7,345 nt of DNA from a bacterium. GTDB lineage: Bacteria; Chlamydiota; Chlamydiia; Chlamydiales; 2-12-FULL-49-11. How positions within the stretch are numbered: position 1 is the stretch's first letter; every line of letters begins with the position of its first letter. The DNA lies in NCBI GenBank assembly GCA_022600215.1, contig JAHZKV010000029.1, forward strand, positions 1-7,345, in the 5' to 3' direction. Under the pieces are notes generated by a model. The model was not told where the DNA came from. It ran no database searches and was given only the letters and a program-made list of their open reading frames with translations. A program made the position numbers and the translations under genes. Below are positions 1-5,845 of this stretch, piece by piece.

Positions 1-67
1 CAATAAAAATGAACTAGCAATGGTTAATTAAAATAATAATTACCCCTTCTTTTGATTGTAACCATTA

Positions 68-76
68 TGTTAGAAT
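68..76 (+). promoter_or_regulatory. Possible extended -10 promoter for the 208-residue membrane protein gene
   Basis: TG-T-TAGAAT fits an extended -10 element (TGn followed by a TATAAT-like hexamer). Transcription would begin near base 83 and leave a leader of about 17 bases carrying the Shine-Dalgarno at 90-96. No convincing -35 lies at the right distance; TTGATT at 52-57 is only 13 bases upstream of the -10. An 8-bp inverted repeat (AATGGTTA at 19-26, TAACCATT at 59-66) ends just before this element. Confidence 0.35.
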
Positions 77-89
77 AGATGAGAATTAT

Positions 90-96
90 GGAGGGG
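90..96 (+). promoter_or_regulatory. Strong Shine-Dalgarno that fixes a TTG start
   Basis: GGAGGGG lies 3 bases before the TTG at 100 (GGAGG with 5 bases spacing). It is the reason for accepting the TTG as start. The same bases form a mini-frame ATG-GAG-GGG-TAA at 88-99 that ends directly against the TTG; this may be chance, but could matter for initiation. Confidence 0.6.
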
Positions 97-99
97 TAA

Positions 100-726
100 T
101 TGAGAACTTCAGACATCATTATTAGTATTGGAGCTGGGCATAAGGATCTATTCATCCGCTCTTGCAAAGAAATTAGTTTAAAAAACAACCTCACCGTTGC
201 TATTCCTGTCGCTCTAACCTATATATTCGTCAGTGGAACTGTAGTTACAGCAATAGGTGTTCAAATAAAAAATGTATATCTTAACGCTAAGCAAATGTCT
301 AAAAAAGAGATATTTTTTACTACAGTGAGAACGGTGCTTTCTTTATTTCTAGCGTTTATTCCTCTTATTATTCTATTTGATGTAGTGCTACGAAGGGTTG
401 ATCAAGAAGCTATCACCAAAGTTCTATATAGATATAGTGCAACCGTTGTTCATTTTCCAGGCTTAACGGTTACAAAAATGATAACTCTCGCGCCTGCATT
501 TTCTAAAGAAGCAATACGAATTACCCATATCGCTTTTAAAATAATTAGTGGGGGCATTGTAAGCACTTGCGCAGCAATTATCTCCTTTACTGGGAAGGCC
601 TTCTCTCATTTACACCGCGCTGGCTCAGCTACTTTAGACACTACTTGCAATGTTGTAAAAACAGTATTCACCACCTCCATCGCCCACCTCAAATACTGTT
701 ATCATAATACTCAGTTATTGTATTAA
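100..726 (+). CDS. Hypothetical multi-pass membrane protein (208 residues)
   Basis: I do not recognise the family. The protein has three hydrophobic stretches, at about residues 31-55, 74-97 and 141-165. The first two are clear membrane segments; the third is weaker (Ile/Ala/Gly/Ser-rich). The first two are separated by a short basic linker (KQMSKKE). The N-terminus is short and mixed-charge, and the tail (about 166-208) is polar with His, Cys and Thr. The start is TTG at 100, supported by GGAGGGG five bases away; there is no in-frame ATG nearby. Closely spaced hydrophobic segments in a small unrecognised protein recall chlamydial inclusion-membrane (Inc) proteins, but the spacing is wider than the classic bilobed hairpin, so this is only a suggestion. 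The gene lies 46 bases upstream of an exported-protein gene on the same strand, so they may be cotranscribed. The coding call is fairly secure; the function is unknown. Confidence 0.7.
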   Translation: MRTSDIIISIGAGHKDLFIRSCKEISLKNNLTVAIPVALTYIFVSGTVVTAIGVQIKNVYLNAKQMSKKEIFFTTVRTVLSLFLAFIPLIILFDVVLRRVDQEAITKVLYRYSATVVHFPGLTVTKMITLAPAFSKEAIRITHIAFKIISGGIVSTCAAIISFTGKAFSHLHRAGSATLDTTCNVVKTVFTTSIAHLKYCYHNTQLLY

Positions 727-772
727 ACTCCTTTTTATGCTACTCTTTCTGTAAAAATATAAGGAGAGAAAT

Positions 773-1261
773 ATGCTAAAGCAAATCATGCTAGCATTAG
801 TTGCTACATTTTCCATCAGCTCTCTATATGGGTATACAGTTATTAACCAATCAAGTAAAACAAAAGTACTTACCATTCAAGAGGTGCACGATCCCTGTTC
901 AAAAAAAGGGGAGGAAAAATATGAAAACCTTGTACCGCTAAATGACAATCCAAAAAAACTAGAAGTGGCGCCTGGCTGTTGGGAACAGGTAGAAATAGAA
1001 AGCTGCCGCCATCTTCACGTAACCATCACGGAAGAAGATCTTCGATATGATGCAGAAGGAGAGATTATTGGTGGAACAATTACTAAATCAACTATCCCTA
1101 TCTCCTCAGCTAAGGAAGACAAAGATATGCGTGATTTTGCTCTTGTATTTAAAGATGAAGAAATAGATTCACCCAGCGATATATTTAACGACAAACAAGG
1201 ATATAAAATAATCACTTGGCCTCCAGAACTTTTGGAGATCTTTCTTGAGCAAAATGAGTGA
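773..1261 (+). CDS. Hypothetical exported protein with signal peptide (162 residues)
   Basis: I do not recognise the family. The N-terminus is a typical Sec signal peptide: a Lys at position 3, a hydrophobic core at about 5-15, and a likely cleavage near SLYG-YT (residues 20/21), so the mature part would be periplasmic, outer-membrane-associated or secreted. There is no lipobox cysteine at the cleavage site. The mature protein of about 142 residues is charged, beta-prone in its first half, and has three cysteines (C42, C69, C78); two could form a disulphide. A Gly-Cys-Trp at 68-70 and a Trp-Pro-Pro near 149-151 are the most distinctive marks. The ATG at 773 follows AAGGAG (761-766) with six bases spacing, an excellent ribosome site. 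It sits between a membrane-protein gene and mfd on the same strand, but mfd has its own apparent promoter, so linkage to repair is not implied. Confidence 0.8.
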   Translation: MLKQIMLALVATFSISSLYGYTVINQSSKTKVLTIQEVHDPCSKKGEEKYENLVPLNDNPKKLEVAPGCWEQVEIESCRHLHVTITEEDLRYDAEGEIIGGTITKSTIPISSAKEDKDMRDFALVFKDEEIDSPSDIFNDKQGYKIITWPPELLEIFLEQNE

Positions 1262-1293
1262 TCCACTCCTGAAGGATAACCCCCTAATAAATC

Positions 1294-1322
1294 TACTCAA
1301 GAAAGAAAAATACTGGTATACT
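1294..1322 (+). promoter_or_regulatory. Putative mfd promoter, extended -10 very close to the ATG
   Basis: TG-G-TATACT at 1314-1322 is a near-consensus extended -10. A weak -35 (TACTCA, 1294-1299) sits 17 bases upstream. Only eight bases separate the -10 from the ATG at 1331, so transcription would start at or just before the A of the start codon. This agrees with the absence of a Shine-Dalgarno there. Confidence 0.45.
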
Positions 1323-1330
1323 ATTTCGGT

Positions 1331-4300
1331 ATGAAACAGGTTCTAGAGCTAGAAGTATACAAGCATATTTTACATCATTTGAAAAAAGGGGTGATCATTG
1401 ACAAGCTATGGGATTTGCCTAAAGCTTTGCTACTATCTTACCTTTTTGATCACCATGATGGGGATGTCGTAATTGTTACTGGATCAGAATCTGCATCTGC
1501 CCTCTTTGAAGATATCGCTTTTTTTCAAGAAAATGTCCTTCAACTTCCAGCATGGGAGGTGGATGGAAAAGCAGGCGGACGTCCTTCTAAAGATGTGATG
1601 GGCGAGCGGCTCAACATCTTAAAAAAATGTGAAGCTCTTCCCAAAAAAATGGTGTTTACTCCCCTTCCTTCTTTCTATCAAAAGATTTTATCCAAAGAGA
1701 TGAACACCCATTCAAAATTAGATTTTGAGGTAGGAAAAGATAATGTTTTTGAAGACCTCCCTATTTTCTTAGAGACTCTCGGTTTTCATCGCTGCAATAT
1801 TGTAAATGATAAAGGGGAATTTGCAGTGCGCGGCTCCATCATCGACCTCTTCCCCGCAGATAAAAAAGAACCTTTCCGGATAGAGTTTTTTGGAGACACC
1901 GTAGAATCCATCCGAACCTTTGATGCGAACTCTCAAATTTCTACCGGAAAAATTGAGAAAGTTCACATTGGAATCTCTGATGAATTTGAGCTTTTACAAA
2001 AAGATACCAAGAAAAGAGAGCTCCTTTCTATCTTTCGCAATCCTATCGTTGTTTTTGATGAGATTACAGATATGGAAGATAAAGCCTCGATGTTAAAACT
2101 TCTCCCCAATATCCAAGAAACTCTCCAAAAAGATCTACACCACCTCTTCTTTACCAAAGAAAATGTGATGGAGCTTTTTAGCTCTACCAAAATCCAAAAG
2201 AAAGATGGGATTACAGCTATTGACGTAGATATTTTTGCAGTACAAAAGGAGATGGCATACTTCCCCCTTCCCTTTTCAGAAGCCCACCACTACGATTTTG
2301 AAGAAGCGGGCGCCATGATAAAAGATGGGTACCATTTTACCTTGGTTGCGGAAAAAGAAAAAGAGCAGACAATTTTGTATGACTCCCTTTTTGGAGAAGC
2401 AAAACAACAAAATGTCACCGTCAAACAAGGATATCTTTCTTCAGGGCTTGTCTTTGAAGGGGGAAAAGAAGTTATCTATCCCTACCCACTTCTGACTAAC
2501 AAGAAAAAAGTACGACGCTCTCCCTATCGACGAGGATTTGCAACGCCCCTTTCAGAATTTCACGAACTAGAGCGCGGCGACTTGATCGTTCATTTGCACA
2601 ATGGAATTGGTCGCTACGAAGGTATTGAAAAGAAAAAAACAGTGGAAGGTGAGGAAGAAGAATTTATTGAAATTTCCTATGCAGGAAAAAGTAAGCTCTT
2701 TGTCCCTCTATCACAAAGTCACCTTATCACTCGCTACATCGGCCCTCACAGCGGAGATACCCAGCTCACCAAACTTGGAACGAATAAGTGGGCAGCAGTA
2801 AAAGCAAAAACGCAAGCAGCAGTTACAAAATATGCCAAAGAGCTCCTCACCACGCAAGCTATTCGACATAAGCAAGGAGGATTTGCCTTTGAGCCCACAG
2901 GTGATCTTACCGAGGAATTCATCTCCTATTTCCCCTATGAAGATACCAAAGATCAATCATCTGCTGTAGAGGCGATCTTTGCAGATATGGAATCCTCTGA
3001 TGCAATGGATAGGTTAGTTCTTGGCGATGTTGGATTTGGAAAAACAGAAGTTGCGATGCGCGCAGCTTTCAAAGCTGTTGCCGATGGATCCAAGCAAGTA
3101 GCACTTCTTGTTCCCACCACCATCTTAGCAACGCAGCACTACGAAAACTTTGTAGAGCGGATGAAACCATTTGGAATTTCGATTGCCCTCATGTCCCGTT
3201 TCCAAAAACCAAAAGAGCTTAAAGAGACCAAAGAAAAACTCGCTTCTGGCGAAGTAGATATTGTTATTGGCACCCACCGCATCATCAATAAAGATGTCGT
3301 ATTTAAAGATCTTGGCCTCTTAATCATCGATGAAGAGCAGCGATTTGGAGTAAAAGCAAAAGAAGCGCTAAAAGTACGTAAAGCATCCGTAGATTGCCTT
3401 ACCCTTTCCGCTACGCCTATCCCTCGAACCCTCTACATGTCCCTCATCAAGGTAAAAGACCTTTCGGTAATTGCCACGCCCCCAATGGATCGACTGCCTA
3501 TTCAAACTATCCTTGCGGAAATGGATAATGATGTAATTGGTCATGCCCTCAAAAGGGAATATCTGCGTAATGGACAAGCTTTTTATATTCACAATCGCGT
3601 AGAAACTATCGCAGAAAAAGCAGCAGAGGTTGGTAAACTCATCCCTGAGGCAAGGATTGCCGTCTGCCATGGGCAGATGTCTCCTGATATGATCGACAAA
3701 GTCTTCCACAAATTTAAAGAAGGAGAGGTAGATATCCTTCTTGCTACTACCATTGTAGAAAGTGGAATCGATATCCCAACAGCTAATACTATCTTAGTAG
3801 AAAATGCCCAAAGATTTGGTATCTCCGACCTTTATCAATTACGTGGCCGCGTGGGAAGATGGAACCGTTCAGCATATGCCTATCTTCTCTTACCAAAAAA
3901 TAGAGTGCTACCACAAGAATCAATGAAACGCTTACAAGCACTTGCTACCTCTTCCTCCATCGGCGGAGCATATAAACTGGCTATGGTAGACCTAGAAATT
4001 CGTGGCTGCGGAGATATCCTTGGCACCAAACAATCAGGACAAATGGAAACTATCGGTTTCCACCTCTACTGTAAAATGCTCAAGCAGGCGATCGAAGCAC
4101 TGAAAGATGGCAAGCAAGTTTCTTTCTTAGATACCGAAATAATCCACTCTTTCCCTGCAAATATCCCTGCATACTACCTTCCAGAAGTATCTCTTAGACT
4201 GGAAATGTACAATCGCCTCGGCGGCGCCTTCTCTGAGGAAGAAATTGATAATCTTTATAAGGAACTACAAGATCGATATGGTAAAGCACCACTAGAAGTG

Positions 4301-4495
4301 CGCTGGCTCTTTTGCCTAGCTAAAGTGAAACTCCTTTGTCAATCCCTCTCTATCACCAAGCTACACTTTAAACAAGTAACCATTGAGATTACAACTCAGC
4401 ACATGGGAAAAAAAGGCGAGCAACAAATGCTTTTCAAACCTTGCAAAGATCCAACAACCCTACTCAAGCAACTGAAAGTTTTACTAATTACCTAG
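1331..4495 (+). CDS. mfd: Transcription-repair coupling factor Mfd
   Basis: Mfd is a cytoplasmic DNA translocase that displaces RNA polymerase stalled at lesions and recruits UvrA for nucleotide excision repair. Domains in order: a UvrB-like N-terminal module in which R167, R183 and F187 align with the E. coli UvrA-contact residues R165, R181 and F185; the RNA polymerase-interacting domain from about residue 412 (GDLIVHLHNGIGRYEG); translocase lobe 1 with Walker A GDVGFGKT (565-572), DEEQ box (667-670) and TLSAT (691-695); lobe 2 with the ESGIDIPTA motif and LRGRVGR (837-843) followed by an unusual Trp; and a C-terminal autoinhibitory domain (about 925-1054) with EVSLRLEMYNRLGG. At 1054 residues it is shorter than E. 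coli Mfd (1148), mostly in the N-terminal half and at the C-terminus. No key motif is missing. ATG 1331 has no Shine-Dalgarno; the frame has no earlier ATG, GTG or TTG after the stop at 1277. Its 3' end converges with a small gene 32 bases away. Confidence 0.97.
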   Translation: MKQVLELEVYKHILHHLKKGVIIDKLWDLPKALLLSYLFDHHDGDVVIVTGSESASALFEDIAFFQENVLQLPAWEVDGKAGGRPSKDVMGERLNILKKCEALPKKMVFTPLPSFYQKILSKEMNTHSKLDFEVGKDNVFEDLPIFLETLGFHRCNIVNDKGEFAVRGSIIDLFPADKKEPFRIEFFGDTVESIRTFDANSQISTGKIEKVHIGISDEFELLQKDTKKRELLSIFRNPIVVFDEITDMEDKASMLKLLPNIQETLQKDLHHLFFTKENVMELFSSTKIQKKDGITAIDVDIFAVQKEMAYFPLPFSEAHHYDFEEAGAMIKDGYHFTLVAEKEKEQTILYDSLFGEAKQQNVTVKQGYLSSGLVFEGGKEVIYPYPLLTNKKKVRRSPYRRGFATPLSEFHELERGDLIVHLHNGIGRYEGIEKKKTVEGEEEEFIEISYAGKSKLFVPLSQSHLITRYIGPHSGDTQLTKLGTNKWAAVKAKTQAAVTKYAKELLTTQAIRHKQGGFAFEPTGDLTEEFISYFPYEDTKDQSSAVEAIFADMESSDAMDRLVLGDVGFGKTEVAMRAAFKAVADGSKQVALLVPTTILATQHYENFVERMKPFGISIALMSRFQKPKELKETKEKLASGEVDIVIGTHRIINKDVVFKDLGLLIIDEEQRFGVKAKEALKVRKASVDCLTLSATPIPRTLYMSLIKVKDLSVIATPPMDRLPIQTILAEMDNDVIGHALKREYLRNGQAFYIHNRVETIAEKAAEVGKLIPEARIAVCHGQMSPDMIDKVFHKFKEGEVDILLATTIVESGIDIPTANTILVENAQRFGISDLYQLRGRVGRWNRSAYAYLLLPKNRVLPQESMKRLQALATSSSIGGAYKLAMVDLEIRGCGDILGTKQSGQMETIGFHLYCKMLKQAIEALKDGKQVSFLDTEIIHSFPANIPAYYLPEVSLRLEMYNRLGGAFSEEEIDNLYKELQDRYGKAPLEVRWLFCLAKVKLLCQSLSITKLHFKQVTIEITTQHMGKKGEQQMLFKPCKDPTTLLKQLKVLLIT

Positions 4496-4527
4496 CTTTT
4501 TCCACAACTGGCAAAATACCCATTTAG

Positions 4528-4716
4528 TTATTCGGTAGTTATAACTCTAGATTGTGATAAGGCTATAGCAGTAATGATAACCACCGCTACTGTACTCACA
4601 GAAACTATGATAGCTGTACGCAAACACGGGCTTCTTGCCCATATCGATGGCTGTATGATCGGATCTTCCCCTCTTGCAGCAGGTTGCTCTGAACGAACTG
4701 TTATCTTTGCTTCCAT
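4528..4716 (-). CDS. Small single-pass membrane protein (62 residues)
   Basis: I do not recognise it. The first 33 or so residues are polar (MEAKITVRSEQ onward, with Arg, Glu and Pro), followed by one hydrophobic membrane segment at about 34-54 rich in Ile, Val, Ala and Ser, and a short tail ending VITTE. The start is ATG at 4716: GGAGT (4725-4721) lies five bases upstream, and a promoter predicts transcription from about 4734. A longer reading from 4770 would begin upstream of that transcription start and pass through a run of ten A's, so it is rejected. The layout (about 30 polar residues, Arg-containing border, one membrane helix) matches the N-terminus of the frameshifted neighbour at 4833-5844, and both carry a TV dipeptide near the start; it could be a shortened relative. 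It converges on mfd. Confidence 0.6.
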   Translation of the reverse strand: MEAKITVRSEQPAARGEDPIIQPSIWARSPCLRTAIIVSVSTVAVVIITAIALSQSRVITTE

Positions 4717-4720
4717 ATTC

Positions 4721-4725
4721 ACTCC
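4721..4725 (-). promoter_or_regulatory. Shine-Dalgarno fixing the start of the 62-residue protein
   Basis: On the - strand, a run of ten A's (4735-4726) leads directly into GGAGT, followed by GAAT and then the ATG at 4716. The A-run plus GGAG is an unstructured, accessible ribosome site and decides for this ATG over the upstream one. Confidence 0.55.
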
Positions 4726-4740
4726 TTTTTTTTTTGCGAA

Positions 4741-4770
4741 ACTATAGCATAATAAAAGATAAAAAAACAA
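4741..4770 (-). promoter_or_regulatory. Promoter of the 62-residue membrane protein gene
   Basis: Read on the - strand: TTGTTT (4770-4765), an 18-base spacer, then TATAGT (4746-4741) preceded by TGC, giving an extended -10. Transcription would start near 4734, about 18 bases before the ATG at 4716. The gene can therefore be expressed separately from the coupled pair upstream. Confidence 0.5.
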
Positions 4771-5520
4771 AAACTAAAAAAGGTTTTACTACAAAAAAGA
4801 CTAACTTCTTTATAAAACTACTAAAGCGCTGATCATCGCGTCAAGAATCTAATTAGATAGACTAGTTGTCTACTTCTCTCAATTCTCTCAGAGTTTTCCC
4901 TTTGAGCCGCCCGTCGAGCATCTCTTGCATCAGCAAACTGCCTTTCTAGCTCGGCATACTCTTCTTGTAAACTCTCTACGGTGGCGCCTTCAGGAACTTC
5001 CACCCCTTCCCGCTCAAGAAAAGCTATCCTATCTTTTCTTGCACCCCCATTTTGGGCAACAAAAGTAGCTCGAAAACCCTCCACTTCCTCTTCACGTAAG
5101 TGTGCAGATCTACCAGCAAATTCTCTCCCCAGAGGCCTATCAGATTGATCATTATTCAATTCACCTGTAGCTATTGGATCTAGTAATTCTACACCCTCTC
5201 GCAATGCAGCAAGCCCTAGTTGGTGTTTTTTGGCGTAAAGCTGGAGCTCTAAATTCGCTGCTCTCTGAACTAACCCACCCGCTGCAAATAACGGATTGAG
5301 TTGTTGCGCTATAGCCCCTTTTTGAGCGCGGGCATAGGCAAGAATTTCAGCTTTAAACTGCTCAACTGTAACCCCCTCTCTACCGCGAGAAAATTCCTCT
5401 AAATGATTCTTAGATTCACCAGAAAGATTACCAATCATTCCATTATCTCGAAACATAGATAAAGCTTCAATCATCGGATCAAGTGCTGCTGCTCTTGCAG
5501 CTCTCCTTTGGGCTATCCTT

Positions 5521-5844
5521 TCACGTGCAGATTTTCTTGCCCCACCCGCTTGCTCTGCTGAAGACCTCGTACGAAGGTTTTTGACCTGCTTGATGATCAT
5601 GAGGTAAAGGATTTCTTCCAGGAGCCTCATTTGGTCCTGAATTTCCACCACTACCACCATCACAAGAAGATGTTGATGAAGAACGTCTTTGCAAAAAATA
5701 AGCAATAGCTGCAAATATCAAGACTACAACAGCAGCTACAAGAGACACAAGCCTGTAGCCGCGCGCGCGCTGTAAACTAATATTTCCCCTATACTCTTGT
5801 GTAGAAGCTACGCCCACACCATTCCAATTATTACTTACCGTCAA
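5521..5844 (-). CDS. N-terminal membrane-anchor piece of the frameshifted gene, as read (107 residues)
   Basis: This is what the sequence encodes without a frame change. Residues 1-30 are polar, 31-51 form a strong membrane helix (LVSLVAAVVVLIFAAIAYFL), and 52-88 form a flexible SSSTSSCDGGSGG-type linker. The last 20 or so residues (after AGQ) are probably the off-frame tail, ending at TGA 5523-5521. The start chosen is TTG 5844, one base after the stop of the upstream gene, with GAAGGG seven bases before it; an alternative TTG at 5859 has a poorer site. The 1-base gap implies translational coupling. A pure CG alternation (5760-5770) encodes the Arg-Ala-Arg just before the helix. If the frame change is real in the cell, this would be a small anchored protein without its helical domain. 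Confidence 0.5.
   Translation of the reverse strand: MTVSNNWNGVGVASTQEYRGNISLQRARGYRLVSLVAAVVVLIFAAIAYFLQRRSSSTSSCDGGSGGNSGPNEAPGRNPLPHDHQAGQKPSYEVFSRASGWGKKICT
5578..5582 (-). other. Likely frameshift site: run of five A's on the coding strand
   Basis: The coding strand reads GGT-CAA-AAA-CCT in the 5' frame and GTC-AAA-AAC-CTT in the 3' frame. Removing one A gives GGT-CAA-AAC-CTT and joins the two frames without a stop. The switch could in principle lie anywhere in about 5545-5640; this run is the only homopolymer in that stretch that gives natural sequence on both sides. Confidence 0.5.
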
Positions 5845-5845
5845 T

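Larger units (their letters stand above)
4833..5844 (-). pseudogene. Frameshifted gene for a membrane-anchored coiled-coil protein (336 residues if restored)
   Basis: Two overlapping frames look like one gene. The 5' frame (start 5844, stop 5521) gives a polar N-terminus, a membrane helix at about 31-51 and a Gly/Ser/Pro-rich linker. The 3' frame (to the stop at 4833) gives a large, Ala/Arg/Glu/Gln-rich helical domain. The 3' frame has no credible start of its own; its first 40 residues are simply the out-of-frame reading of the membrane helix and linker. Skipping one base at the A5 run (5582-5578) fuses ...DHQAGQ to NLRTRSSAEQAGG and yields 336 residues: anchor 31-51, linker 52-95, helical domain 96-336, with coiled coil at about 288-326. 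Two copies of a G-x-T-x-E helix-cap motif are seen (near residues 155 and 285). The cause may be mutation, sequencing error or programmed frameshifting. A weak internal start (ATG 5630, AGGA 4 bases upstream) is the alternative. Function unknown; it is coupled to the large gene upstream. Confidence 0.65.

Noticed and set aside
22..50. Bulged AT hairpin GGTTAATTA/TAATTACC as terminator of an upstream gene
   Set aside because: It needs a bulge, is nearly all A-T, and no gene end is visible before it.
1015..1266. Open frame of 83 codons on the - strand
   Set aside because: It lies antisense within the exported-protein gene, which has a signal peptide and an excellent ribosome site; this frame has neither.
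1256..1268. GAGTG-ATC-CACTC hairpin at the end of the exported-protein gene
   Set aside because: The stem is only five pairs with a three-base loop and no T-run follows, so it is not supported as a terminator.
1769..3709. Several open frames of 62-113 codons, mostly on the - strand, one on the + strand at 2601-2801
   Set aside because: All lie inside mfd, whose own frame is unmistakable by motif content; none has a ribosome site or sensible composition.
4496..4546. Bidirectional terminator between mfd and the small gene
   Set aside because: There is a T5 tract and a 10-bp palindrome (AGTTATAACT, 4537-4546), but they are not arranged as a GC-rich hairpin followed by T's.
4717..4770. Extension of the small membrane protein to a start at 4770
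   Set aside because: It would begin upstream of the predicted transcription start and read through the A10 run and the Shine-Dalgarno as codons.
4793..4826. CTTTA/TAAAG stem and T-run downstream of the split gene on the - strand
   Set aside because: A five-pair AT-only stem with a nine-base loop and a distant T-run is too weak to call a terminator.
5595..5714. TTG at 5714 as a genuine start for the 3' frame of the split gene
   Set aside because: No ribosome site precedes it, and the first 40 or so residues are the off-frame reading of a natural membrane helix and linker.
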